Origin: DAOUAM01 sp034433305
GTDB taxonomy: Bacteria; Chloroflexota; Dehalococcoidia; Lucifugimonadales; DAOUAM01
Length of the DNA stretch: 22,165 nucleotides
Assembly: GCA_034433305.1 (NCBI GenBank)
Contig: DAOUAM010000103.1
Span: 1-22,165, forward strand
Reading direction: 5' to 3'
Part shown: positions 1 to 7,900 of the stretch, one piece after another
How positions within the stretch are numbered: position 1 is the first letter of the stretch
Layout of the letters: the number at the start of each line of letters is the position of its first letter
Translations under genes and position numbers: made by a program
Notes under the pieces: generated by a model
The model's database searches: none
The model's input: only the letters and a program-made list of their open reading frames with translations
What the model was told of the DNA's origin: nothing

Positions 1-45
1 TGGGGCGCCGCCCGCCAGAAGGCCGACCTGTCCCTCCAGGGATGC

Positions 46-666
46 CTAGTCTATCACCACCGTGCCACTCTTGGCGGAGAATATATCGGCGAAGGCCGAA
101 GGCCCGGAAGCGAACTCCATGCCAGCGCCCGAGATGCTGCCCGTGGCCTCGGCGGCCCGGAAGGTGCCGTTGAAGCGCTCGTTGATCTTGAAGTCCGGCG
201 TGTGGAAGTGGAAATTGCTGTGTTGCCGGCTCAGGCCGCCCGTGCCTGTCCAGTCCAGGCTTATGTCCACCAGGAAGGACGTGCCCGAGACGAAGTCGAA
301 GACCTCGATGGTCGTATCCAGGCTCGCGGATGTCAGGTCGCCACCGACCTGGAAGTCCCCAGCACCCAGCGTGGCGAAGCCAAAGGCGCTCAGCAACTGC
401 TCCCCTGTGCATAAGTCAAACTGCGACAGGCCCACGAAGGCTTCCGAGGTCCTGTCCCCGGGCCCTGGTGGACTCTGGGACCTGATGTTGCCAGCGAAAA
501 CAAATGCTTCAGTGACGACGCACCCGGAGTCGTCAGTAGAGGAGAAAAGCGCCTCGGCGCCTTTCTGCCGCACATGGAACACGTCACCGGCCAGGGCTGT
601 CCCCGGAAAGGCCAGGGACACCACGGCCAGCGCCAGGACTGCCACAGCCCAGAGTAGCTTCCTCAT
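46..666 (-). CDS. Secreted protein of unknown function
   Basis: The protein is 206 aa from the ATG at 666. An in-frame GTG lies 24 bases earlier, but the ATG is preferred because AAAGGAACG sits just upstream as a ribosome site. The N-terminus is a classic signal peptide: MRK, then a hydrophobic stretch of about 17 residues, then an A-x-A cleavage site (TALAG) near residue 27. The mature part is rich in Gly, Ser, Thr, Asp and Phe, and its alternating pattern suggests a beta-rich exported protein. It contains two Cys (in GCVV and LCTG) that could form a disulfide. No membrane anchor, sorting signal or known catalytic motif is visible. It stands alone behind its own promoter. I do not recognise the family. 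Export is inferred with good confidence; the function is unknown. Confidence 0.72.
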   Translation of the reverse strand: MRKLLWAVAVLALAVVSLAFPGTALAGDVFHVRQKGAEALFSSTDDSGCVVTEAFVFAGNIRSQSPPGPGDRTSEAFVGLSQFDLCTGEQLLSAFGFATLGAGDFQVGGDLTSASLDTTIEVFDFVSGTSFLVDISLDWTGTGGLSRQHSNFHFHTPDFKINERFNGTFRAAEATGSISGAGMEFASGPSAFADIFSAKSGTVVID

Positions 667-796
667 GTCTCGTTCCTTTCGGTCAATCACCAGGCCCCAC
701 TTGAATGGCGTCCATGCTCTCAGGCCTCCTCACACCTCCTTCCACTACAAACCCCGTCTTCGGGCTGTGTTCCGCTATCATCAATGGAGAAAGACC

Positions 797-824
797 ATCA
801 TATGCCGGCATGCATGGGTGTCAA
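797..824 (-). promoter_or_regulatory. Promoter of the secreted-protein gene, with palindrome in the spacer
   Basis: On the minus strand TTGACA (824-819) is followed by a 16-base spacer and TATGAT (802-797), a near-consensus sigma-70 promoter. Transcription would start near 790, giving a leader of about 125 bases. The perfect 10-bp palindrome ATGCCGGCAT (802-811) lies in the spacer and touches the -10 box, so it could be an operator. Confidence 0.55.
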
Positions 825-934
825 TTGCTGGTGAACACCGGGTCACGGTAGTCCCTGTCCAGGCCCAGGTGCCGCTTCACCAGGGCTATCTCGGCCTCGG
901 CCAGCGGGCGTACCTGGACGTCAAGCCTGTCCAT
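821..934 (-). pseudogene. Possible N-terminal remnant of a GNAT acetyltransferase
   Basis: This is a 37-codon reading frame starting at an ATG that overlaps the end of the upstream methyltransferase by 14 bases. Its product begins MDRLDVQVRPLAEAEIALVK, which looks like the first strand and helix of a GNAT fold (V-x-I/V-R-P-L, then an acidic helix). It stops after DRDYRDPVFTSN, before any acetyl-CoA motif could appear. No continuation is visible in the other frames downstream, where the promoter of the next gene begins. It may be a truncated third gene of the acetyltransferase-methyltransferase operon, or simply a chance short frame. Confidence 0.3.
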
Positions 935-1751
935 GGCTGGCCTGCCGCCGAAGCAGCCGCAGGCGCGCCACCAGCGCCGGCGGCACCTCGGTGAAGCACA
1001 GCCACGAAGGCTGCTGGCTGCCCTGTTGCGGCCGCTGAAAGACTGGCTCCTCCATGCCATCCAGCACGAAGCCGGCCTGGAAGCAGGTGTTGAGAAGCAG
1101 GCTGAGGGGCCTGTCGAAGTAGTACTGGTCCTCCGGCTGACCCCTCATGGCGACGCCCTTGCAGGCGGCCGGCCGGATGTAGCGTGATACCCTGACGGAG
1201 TACTCCGTGGCAAGCTGGCCGTCCTGGTAGCCCTCCTCGGCCACCAGCCTGACGGAGGAGTTGTTGAAGCAGGGGTGCAGGACGGAGAAGACGAAGCGCC
1301 CGTCCGGCTTCAGCAGCCTGGCCAGCGACGCCACCAGCGGGCCGATGCTGGCCATGTCCATGAGCGCCATGGTGCAGACCGCCGCGTCGAACCGGCCCTC
1401 GCCCAGGGCAAGCAGCCCGGCGCCGTCGGTGGCGTCCAGCACCAGGTACTGGATGCGGTCGGCGTTCCAGGCCGTCCTGGCCCTGGCGTTCTCGATCATG
1501 CGCGGGGCAATGTCGAAGGCGACGACGTGGGCGCCCAGCTCGGCCAGCCTGCGGGCGAACTGGCCGTTGCCGCAGGCCACGTCCAGCACCACCTCGCCGG
1601 GGCGCACGGCCAGCAGCCGCTCCTGGGCCGGCGCGATGAGCAGCCGGTGGAAGTCGTTGCCCTCGCCCATGCGGCTGTCCCAGAAGTCGGCGTTGCGGTC
1701 CCAGATGCGGCGGACTTCCGGGTTAAGCTCCTGGAACTCCTGCTGGCTCAC
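921..1751 (-). CDS. Class I SAM-dependent methyltransferase
   Basis: The product is 276 aa from a GTG start at 1751. AGGAGGGG lies about 8 bases upstream, and the start overlaps the stop of the preceding acetyltransferase by GTGA, which favours it over an ATG 33 bases earlier. The Rossmann SAM-binding motif I is clear (VLDVACGNGQ, about residues 55-64), followed by an acidic residue at the end of strand 2 (AFDIAP, D80) that would bind the ribose. Motifs II/III follow (RFDAAVCTMALMD and LLKPDGRFVFSVLHP). The general fold is the Methyltransf_11/25 type. The C-terminal half has FxRPLSxLLNTCFQAGFVLDGMEEP, typical of small-molecule methyltransferases of the UbiE/BioC-like superfamily. The substrate cannot be told. 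Co-translation with an acetyltransferase suggests a shared modification role, but that is only inference. Confidence 0.85.
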   Translation of the reverse strand: MSQQEFQELNPEVRRIWDRNADFWDSRMGEGNDFHRLLIAPAQERLLAVRPGEVVLDVACGNGQFARRLAELGAHVVAFDIAPRMIENARARTAWNADRIQYLVLDATDGAGLLALGEGRFDAAVCTMALMDMASIGPLVASLARLLKPDGRFVFSVLHPCFNNSSVRLVAEEGYQDGQLATEYSVRVSRYIRPAACKGVAMRGQPEDQYYFDRPLSLLLNTCFQAGFVLDGMEEPVFQRPQQGSQQPSWLCFTEVPPALVARLRLLRRQASHGQA

Positions 1752-2317
1752 GGTCGTGTCCCCTCCTGCTTCATGGCGTGCCACTCGCTGGCCAGCATGG
1801 CGTAGAGCACCAGGTCAATGTAGCGGTCGTAGAGCCGGGCGGCCTGGCGCATGATGCCCTCCTGCTTGAAGCCCAGCCGCTCGGGGATGGCGCGGCTGCG
1901 ACTGTTCTGCGGCTGCACGTGGACCTCCAGCCTGTTGAGTCCCAGCTCTTCGAAGGCGTAGTCCACCAGCACCCGGCAGGCCCTGGTGGCCAGCCCCTTG
2001 CCCTGCTGGTCGGCGCTGAGCCAGTAGCCGATCTCGCCCTTGCGGTTGAAACGGTTTATCCTCAGGCCAATGCCGCCCGCCAGGCTGCCCTGGTGCCAGA
2101 TGCCCATGCCCAGCCCATCGCCGCTGGCGAACTGCTGGAGGGACATCCTGATGAAGTCCAGCACATCCTCCACGTACCTGTCCGAGTCCACCCACGGCAG
2201 CCACTGGCGCAGGTGGTCACGGTTGCGGTCCACCAGATGGAACAGCTCCTCGGCGTGCCGCTCCTCCAGCAGCCGCAGCTCCAGGCCATCACCCAGATCA
2301 CAGCGAAATAACACCAT
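1748..2317 (-). CDS. GNAT N-acetyltransferase, RimJ/RimL type
   Basis: The product is 189 aa from the ATG at 2317, which has AAGGAAGG about 8 bases upstream. An upstream in-frame ATG at 2371 would overlap the ruvB promoter on the opposite strand. The N-terminus (LELRLLEERHAEELFHLVDRN, then LRQWLPWVD) is characteristic of the RimL/YdaF acetyltransferase family. The acetyl-CoA pyrophosphate-binding motif A is QQGKGLAT near residues 104-111, preceded by EIGYWL. Motif B appears as NSRSRAIPERLGFKQEG near 138-154. The usual Asn-x-x-Ser/Ala helix start is intact. The family acetylates N-terminal amines of ribosomal proteins or small molecules such as polyamines and antibiotics; the substrate here cannot be decided. 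It is the first gene of a two-gene operon and its stop overlaps the methyltransferase start by four bases. Confidence 0.85.
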   Translation of the reverse strand: MVLFRCDLGDGLELRLLEERHAEELFHLVDRNRDHLRQWLPWVDSDRYVEDVLDFIRMSLQQFASGDGLGMGIWHQGSLAGGIGLRINRFNRKGEIGYWLSADQQGKGLATRACRVLVDYAFEELGLNRLEVHVQPQNSRSRAIPERLGFKQEGIMRQAARLYDRYIDLVLYAMLASEWHAMKQEGTRP

Positions 2318-2336
2318 CCCCGGCACCTTCCTTTCC

Positions 2337-2365
2337 TTGACACTAGCGCAGCCCAGCCCTACAAT
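2337..2365 (+). promoter_or_regulatory. Sigma-70 promoter for ruvB
   Basis: TTGACA (2337-2342), a 17-base spacer and TACAAT (2360-2365) make the best plus-strand promoter in this part of the window. Transcription would start near 2372, about 240 bases before ruvB. The leader would cross one full and one partial palindromic repeat (2468-2590). Confidence 0.6.
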
Positions 2366-2387
2366 GAACATAAGTTCGAGCGTAGCG

Positions 2388-2416
2388 GTCAGCTTTTCAG
2401 CCGTCAGCTATCAGCG
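2388..2416 (+). repeat. Short direct repeat in the ruvB leader
   Basis: GTCAGCTTTTCAGCC (2388-2402) is followed immediately by GTCAGCTATCAGCG (2403-2416), two near-identical units. It lies between the ruvB promoter and the palindromic element. No function is evident. Confidence 0.4.
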
Positions 2417-2467
2417 CCCCAGGGGGTCGTACACAATAGCGCTGGGGCGACTGAAGGGCGAAGTCCA

Positions 2468-2542
2468 GCCCCCTCTCTGGCTCTCCCCCAAAGGGGGAGA
2501 GAACAGTCCCTTCCCCCCTTGGGGGAAGGTCAGGATGGGGGC
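2468..2542 (+). repeat. Palindromic intergenic element, copy 1 (~75 bp)
   Basis: This element starts GCCCCCTCTCTGGCTCTCCC and ends GGAAGGTCAGGATGGGGGC. The ends form imperfect terminal inverted repeats. Inside are two small hairpins (CCCCC-aaa-GGGGG and CCCCC-tt-GGGGG), so the whole could fold as a cruciform. Matching copies lie at 3657 and 21747 in this orientation and at 14212 and 18311 inverted. It looks like a MITE or REP-type non-coding repeat and has no coding capacity. Confidence 0.8.
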
Positions 2543-2551
2543 AAGACATAT

Positions 2552-2590
2552 GCCCCCTCTCTGGCTCTCCCCCAAAGGGGGCGAGAATCC
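2552..2590 (+). repeat. Half copy of the palindromic element
   Basis: The first half of the element is repeated here (GCCCCCTCTCTGGCTC, then CCCCC-aaa-GGGGG and CGAGAA), nine bases after the full copy. It breaks off before the second hairpin, 24 bases ahead of the ruvB start codon. It is a truncated tandem copy. Confidence 0.7.
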
Positions 2591-2614
2591 TGGCCGTCAT
2601 CCCACAGGTGTGCC

Positions 2615-3646
2615 ATGACCCAGCGTCTCGTCTCGGGCAAGCTGCAGGAGGGCGATTTCCAGCTCGATACCAGCCTGCGCCCACGCCGCCTGGCCGACTA
2701 CGTGGGCCAGGAGAAGGTGAAGGGCAACCTGGAGATAGCCATCGCCGCCGCCAGGCAGCGCAACGAGCCTCTTGACCATATTCTACTCTATGGCCCTCCT
2801 GGGCTGGGCAAGACCACCCTGGCCAACATCGTGGCCACCGAGATGGGCGTGCGCATCAAGACCACCTCCGGCCCGGCCATCGAGCGCCCGGGGGACATGG
2901 TGGCCATCCTGACCCAGCTCCAGCCCCAGGACATCCTGTTCATAGACGAGGTCCACCGCCTCAGCCGCGTGGTGGAGGAGGTGCTCTACTCGGCCATGGA
3001 GGACCTGTTCGTGTCCTGGGTGATAGACAAGGGGCTGAAGGCCCGGAGCATGAAGCTGAGCATCAAGCCCTTCACCCTCATCGGCGCCACGACGCGCTAC
3101 GGCATGATGAGCGCGCCGCTGCGGGACCGCTTCGGCTCCATCCACCGCCTGGACTTCTACACCGAGGCCGAGATGTGCACCATCCTCCAGCGCTCGGCCC
3201 GCATCCTGGAGGTGGAGGCCCGGCCCGACGGCATCGCCGAGATCGCCAGGCGCGCCCGTGGCACGCCCAGGGTCGCCAACCGGCTGCTGAAGCGCGTCAG
3301 GGACTACGCCCAGGTCAAGGCCGACAACATCATCACCCGCGAGGTGGCCCTGGAGGCGCTGGAGCGGCTGGACGTGGACCCCCTGGGCCTGGACAACACC
3401 GACCGCATGGTGCTGCGCTGCATCATGGAGAAGTTCGACGGCGGCCCCGTGGGGCTGGAGACGCTGGCCGCCTCCATCAGCGAGGAGGCCGACACCATTA
3501 TGGACGTGTACGAGCCTTACCTGCTGCAGCTAGGGTTCCTGGACCGCACGCCGCGAGGCCGCGTCGCCACCCGTCGCGCCTACGAGCACATGGGCATGCC
3601 CGCGCCAAAGGACAGGCCCAGCACCGCCCAGGGGAGCCTGTTCTAG
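2615..3646 (+). CDS. ruvB: Holliday junction branch migration ATPase RuvB
   Basis: RuvB is the AAA+ motor that, with RuvA, drives branch migration of Holliday junctions during recombinational repair. The product is 343 aa, normal for the family. The ATG at 2615 was chosen because RuvB homology begins right after it (LRPRRLADYVGQ); upstream codons only translate the repeat. Visible motifs are Walker A GPPGLGKT (60-67), Walker B LFIDEVH (108-114), sensor 1 LIGATTR (155-161), the arginine finger region APLRDRFG (about R170) and the sensor 2 region RGTPRVANRLLKRVRDYA (about 215-232). The C-terminal winged helix carries GGPVGLETLAASISEEADT and the terminal PYLLQLGFLDRTPRGR, as in other RuvBs. The usual partners ruvA and ruvC are not adjacent. 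A weak AGGTG ribosome site precedes the start. Confidence 0.97.
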   Translation: MTQRLVSGKLQEGDFQLDTSLRPRRLADYVGQEKVKGNLEIAIAAARQRNEPLDHILLYGPPGLGKTTLANIVATEMGVRIKTTSGPAIERPGDMVAILTQLQPQDILFIDEVHRLSRVVEEVLYSAMEDLFVSWVIDKGLKARSMKLSIKPFTLIGATTRYGMMSAPLRDRFGSIHRLDFYTEAEMCTILQRSARILEVEARPDGIAEIARRARGTPRVANRLLKRVRDYAQVKADNIITREVALEALERLDVDPLGLDNTDRMVLRCIMEKFDGGPVGLETLAASISEEADTIMDVYEPYLLQLGFLDRTPRGRVATRRAYEHMGMPAPKDRPSTAQGSLF

Positions 3647-3656
3647 ACGGGGCCCA

Positions 3657-3731
3657 GCCCCCTCTCTGGCTCTCCCCCACAGGGGGCGAGGACCTTCCCT
3701 GCCCCCTGTGGGGGAAGGTCAGGAAGGGGGC
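3657..3731 (+). repeat. Palindromic intergenic element, copy 2
   Basis: The element begins 10 bases after the ruvB stop, has the same ends (GCCCCCTCTCTGGCTC ... AGGAAGGGGGC) and the same two internal hairpins (CCCCCacaGGGGG, CCCCCTGTGGGGG). After it comes the tail CCTGCCCCCTGTGT (3737-3750), which also follows the copy at 21747, so the true unit may extend to about 3750. Its placement suggests it could serve as the ruvB 3' hairpin. Confidence 0.8.
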
Positions 3732-3960
3732 AGAGGCCTGCCCCCTGTGTATGGCCTCTTATCGCTGTACTTAGCGTTTGGAATAGCTATTGTCCTCAAG
3801 ACTTTTGCGCTCGCCGTGTGAGATACGGCAGCTTTGCATTTCTACCTCTGGCCCTGGCTCTGCCACATGTCCCTTATGGCGCCACCCTTTTCCTTCGGCC
3901 CTGCATGGCCTAAAATGGTGCTTTCAACGCTTCAGGACACGAGGAGGGAGCAGAAGACCG

Positions 3961-4455
3961 ATGGTATCCAGTGCAGGGCCAAGGCGCGGCCGGCCGCTGA
4001 TGGCGCACCAGCAGCCGGAGTACGGCATCCCCAGAGGCGAGGAAGGACTGCTGCCCTGGGGTCACGTGGCGGAGCGACTGGAGCGGGCGCGCAACTACTG
4101 GCTGGCCACGACACGGCCCGACGGCCGGCCCCACGTGGCGCCGGTGTGGGGCGCCTGGGTGGACGGCAGGCTCTACTTCGGGACAAGCCCGGACTCCATC
4201 AAGGGGCGCAACCTGGCCTTTAACCCGGCGGTAGCGGTGCACCTGGAGAACGCCGAGGATGTGGTGGTGCTGGAAGGCACTGCCCAGAAGGTGGGCGAGA
4301 TGGACCCGGCCAGCTTCTCGCGCCTGGCCGCGGCCTTCGCCGCCAAGTACGCCGAGCCGCTGGAGGATACGTCGTCCCTGTACGTCGTTCAGCCGAGGAC
4401 GGTGCTGGCCTGGGCGCCCTTCCCCCATACGGCCACCCGTTGGGACTTCCGGTAG
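3961..4455 (+). CDS. Pyridoxamine 5'-phosphate oxidase-like split-barrel protein
   Basis: The product is 164 aa from the ATG at 3961, which has GAGGAGGGAG about 10 bases upstream. A second in-frame ATG at 4000 (MAHQQPEYG) gives 151 aa and better matches where family similarity begins, but it lacks a ribosome site. The core reads ERARNYWLATTRPDGRPHVAPVWGAWVDGRLYFGT, the hallmark of the PPOX/FMN- or F420-binding split beta-barrel superfamily (a short strand, then RPDGRPHxxPVWG). It continues with a Lys/Arg-Asn-Leu segment (KGRNLAFNPAVAVHLE) and ends AWAPFPHTATRWDF, typical of this clade. Members bind FMN, F420 or haem and act as oxidoreductases on small molecules; cofactor and substrate are not certain from sequence. 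It is a single gene between repeat elements. Confidence 0.85.
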   Translation: MVSSAGPRRGRPLMAHQQPEYGIPRGEEGLLPWGHVAERLERARNYWLATTRPDGRPHVAPVWGAWVDGRLYFGTSPDSIKGRNLAFNPAVAVHLENAEDVVVLEGTAQKVGEMDPASFSRLAAAFAAKYAEPLEDTSSLYVVQPRTVLAWAPFPHTATRWDFR

Positions 4456-4545
4456 CGCCCCGGGCTGGCTGAAGAAAGCCTGTGCTTATAGCCCTGTCAG
4501 GTCTGTGCATGGACTGTACATACAAGGACACTGCGGGGTAAGCAG

Positions 4546-4695
4546 CCAGTGGTGCGTCAACTTGAATTTGATGGGGCGTTTCCCCCTCACCTTAATCCTC
4601 TCCACCAGGGGAGAGGGAATACTCCTTCTCCTTGACGAGAGAAGGTTGGGATGAGGGTGAAGCCCTTCATCATAACTATGTTGACGCAGTACTGG
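4546..4695 (+). repeat. MITE-like element with 16-bp terminal inverted repeats
   Basis: CCAGTGGTGCGTCAAC (4546-4561) is matched by GTTGACGCAGTACTGG (4680-4695) as an inverted repeat with 14 of 16 positions agreeing. Between them is a second, imperfect inverted repeat (4574-4664) of CCCTCACC/CCTCTCC type around GGGGAGAGGG. The unit is about 150 bp, non-coding, and has the form of a miniature inverted-repeat element. Confidence 0.55.
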
Positions 4696-4725
4696 TGGTG
4701 CGTCACTCCTGAATTGATGTGGCCT

Positions 4726-4805
4726 TTGACCCCCTCTGGCTCCTCCTTGGTAAGGGGGAGGACCTTACGCTGTCCCCCTTCTCAAGGGGGACTACAGGGG
4801 GTCAA
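4726..4805 (+). repeat. 80-bp inverted-repeat element
   Basis: The ends are perfect 10-bp inverted repeats, TTGACCCCCT and AGGGGGTCAA. Two internal hairpins are visible (CTCCTCCTTGGTAAGGGGGAG and GTCCCCCTTCTCAAGGGGGAC regions), so the architecture is the same as the ~75-bp family but the sequence differs. It lies 120 bases before the large regulator gene. Confidence 0.65.
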
Positions 4806-4898
4806 GCAGTGCATCAGACCACATGTGACATACCAGCTAGAGGCTTCCGTCCCTGGCCCCTCTTGCCGGCTACGCAACTCGCCGCCACGCCTGGAGTA

Positions 4899-4904
4899 TA
4901 TAAT
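4899..4904 (+). promoter_or_regulatory. Putative -10 box for the LuxR-type regulator
   Basis: A perfect TATAAT occurs 25 bases before the start codon. No good -35 box lies at normal spacing, so a regulator or an unusually short leader is implied. GTCTGATGCA (4907-4916), just after it, is an exact inverted match to TGCATCAGAC at 4810-4819. Confidence 0.35.
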
Positions 4905-4928
4905 TAGTCTGATGCATGGTGTGACGGT

Positions 4929-7900
4929 ATGGAGAAGGACCAGTTCATCACTCGCGTCAGGTTGCCCAGGCGCCAGGGCAAGAGCATCCGGGCTACAGCC
5001 GCAGAACCTGGCGTGGACACCAGCCGCATCCAGCGCGCTTTGAGGCCCGGGGCCAGCGTTCCCCATGCCACGGGCAAGGGAACAGGGCCCTTTGTTGGCA
5101 GACAGGCGGAGCTGGATACCCTCACCGACGCCCTTTCCGAAGCCCTGGCAGGCGTCACCAGGACCGTGCTGCTGGCAGGGGAGCCGGGCATCGGCAAGAC
5201 ACGCACCCTCCAGGAGATCGCCAGCACGGCGAAGTCCCGAGGCGCGCTGGCCCTGTGGGGCCGTTGCTACGAGGGAGAGGGCGCACCCCCTTTCTGGCCC
5301 TGGGCCCAGACCGTCCGGGCTTTTGTGCAGGAGCGAGGCACAGGCCCGCTTCTCTCTATTTCAGGCCCAGCCGTGGACATAGCCGAGATTGTGCCAGAGC
5401 TGGGCGGTCTGCCACCGGAGCGCGCGACACGGCCGGCCATGGAAAGCCCGGAACAGGCCAGATTCCGCCTTTTCACATCCGTCACCGAGTTCTTCAAGGC
5501 CATGGCCCGCGCGCAGCCCCTGGCCCTGGTGCTGGATGACCTGCAATGGGCAGACAGGCCCTCGCTGGCGGTGCTGGAGTTCCTGGCCCGCGAGGTGACC
5601 AGCAGCCCTCTGCTGGTGCTGGGCGCATACAGGGACAGCGACGTCTCGCCGCGCCACCCCCTGTCGCGCATACTGGGCAGCTTGTCCCGCGAGCCCCATT
5701 TTCAGCGGCTCACCATGCGAGGCCTGAGCGAGGCCGAGGTCAGCGAGTTCATTCGCCGCGCAGCCATGGGCAGCCATCCGCCTGAGGTAGCACGGGCCAT
5801 CCATCAACGCACCCGGGGCAATCCTCTTTTTGTGACCCAGGTGGTGCAACTCCTGGAGCGGCAGGGAGTAGAGGGCACGCCTGACTGGCAGCGCCATATC
5901 CCCAGCGGCGTAAAGGTTGTCATTGGCAGCCGGATAGCGCGCCTGCCAGACCTATGTCGCCAGGTGCTGACCACAGCCTCGGTCGTTGGCACCGAGTTCC
6001 ACATAAGGGTGCTGTCAGCCCTGCACCGGGACATACCGGATGACAACCTGCTGGAGGCCCTGGACGCGGCGCTGGAGGCGAACATCATCGAGGAGGTGAC
6101 CGAGCAGCCGGGGCGGTTCCGGTTCAGCCATGTCCTGGTGCAGCAGACGCTTACCGACGCTATGTCTTCGGTCCGGAGGGCGCGGCTGCACGCCCGCATC
6201 GCGGCGGCGCTGGAGGAGTTGGCCGGCGATGACCTCGCCCAGCAGGTAGCGCAGCTTGCCTTCCACTATAGCGAAGCCCAGGCCCTCGTTGGCAGCGAAA
6301 AGTTTGTGCGGTATGCCATCGCAGCGGGAGAGCAGGCGCTGGCCTCCCATGCCTACGAGGAAGCGCGGGGGTACTTCCAGCGCGCCCTGGATGCCATGGG
6401 CACCAGGCCTGTGGACAGCCTTACAGCCGACGCCCTCTTTGGACTGGGCCGCGCCCAGGCGGCCTTGCTCTATATGCAACCTGCCGACGAGGCGGTAACG
6501 ACGCTAACACGTGCGTTCAACTACTACTGGGACGCCGGCGAGGCAGCGAAGGCGCTGGCCGTGGCCGAGTACCCCGTCGTCAACTGGCCTGGTGGGCTGA
6601 CAATGAGCGACGTCATCACACGCGCGCTGTCCCTGGCGCCACGAGGCTCGGTGCGGGCCGGGCACTTGCATGCCCGCCATGGGTTCGACCTGGGCCTGGT
6701 GGAGGGTGACTACGCAGGCGCGGACAGGGCCTTCCAGGAAGCGCTTTCCATAGCCGAGAGGAACGATGACCCCGTGCTCAAGATCAGGACTCTGGCCAGC
6801 GCCGCACGAGTAGACGGTTTGCACGCCAGGTGGCAGGGCAGCCTGGACAGGGGCCTGGCCGTTATCGAGCTGGCCAGGAAAGTCCAGGAACCCCAGGCCG
6901 AGGCCATCGGCCACTTCTGGGCCGCGCTTTCGCTGCTGACCACCGGGACAGACACTGACAGGACACGCTTCCATGTACAGGCAGCGGCATCCCTTGCCAG
7001 GGAGCGGCTGCGCGACCGCTACAGCCTGACCAGCTCCCTGCTTCTGGGGACGGGCCTGGCTATGTATGCTGGCCAGTGGGAACAGGCCCGGGACTGGAGC
7101 AACCAGGCGCTGGCGCTGGCCCCCCAGGATGTCCGCCACCTCATCCTGCGCACGGTGCTGGAGTACGACACCGGCGATGTCCAGCAATGTGAGCAGTACC
7201 TGGCGCTCCTGGTGGAAGCCCTGCGCCAGGCTGTCCCTGGCCCCACCATCGAATGCGGCCACGGGGCGCTGGGCATAGCCTGGGCCGAGCGGATGCTGGG
7301 CACATTCAACCACCTGGACCTCGCCCGGTCCCTGGCCCAGAGCTGCCTTTCGTCGCCCCGCGCCATTCCCGTCGTGAAGCTGTGGGCTAACGCATGCCTG
7401 GCCCTTATTGCGCTTCACCAGGGTGATGCCGAGCTGGCCGAGAGGCAGTACCAACTCCTCCAGCCTCACCAGGACACGCTGGTGCATCAAAGCGTTGATA
7501 GCGTTGACCGCATCCTGGGCCTGCTTGCCGCGGCCATCGGGCGCCCTGGGGACGCCGCTTCCCATATGGAAAACGCACTGGGCTTGTGCCGCCGTGCCCG
7601 CAATCAGCGCGAGTATGCCTGGACCTGCCACGACTACGCCATGGCCCTGCTGGAGACTGACCACCATAAGTCATCAACCCTGATAGGCGAAGGGCTGATG
7701 GAGGCACGCCAGCTTGGAATGCGCCCCCTGATAAGCCGGCTGGAGGGACTGCAAAACAGGCTGGCCTCCAGAGGGCGCGATCAGCCCCAGTACCCCGCCG
7801 GCCTCTCGCAGCGGGAAGTGGAAGTGCTCCGGCTCATCGCCTCTGGCAAGAGCAATGCTGAGATAGCCAGGGAACTCTTCATCAGCCCCAACACCGTCGC

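Noticed and set aside
62..994. 310-codon plus-strand frame
   Set aside because: It spans the secreted-protein gene, its promoter and the end of the methyltransferase on the opposite strand, has no ribosome site and shows no protein-like features.
2468..2590. CRISPR-like repeat pair
   Set aside because: The repeated units are palindromic, separated by only nine bases, and recur singly across the window in both orientations, unlike a CRISPR array.
2519..2614. N-terminal extension of RuvB
   Set aside because: The extra codons only translate the palindromic repeat; RuvB similarity begins after the ATG at 2615.
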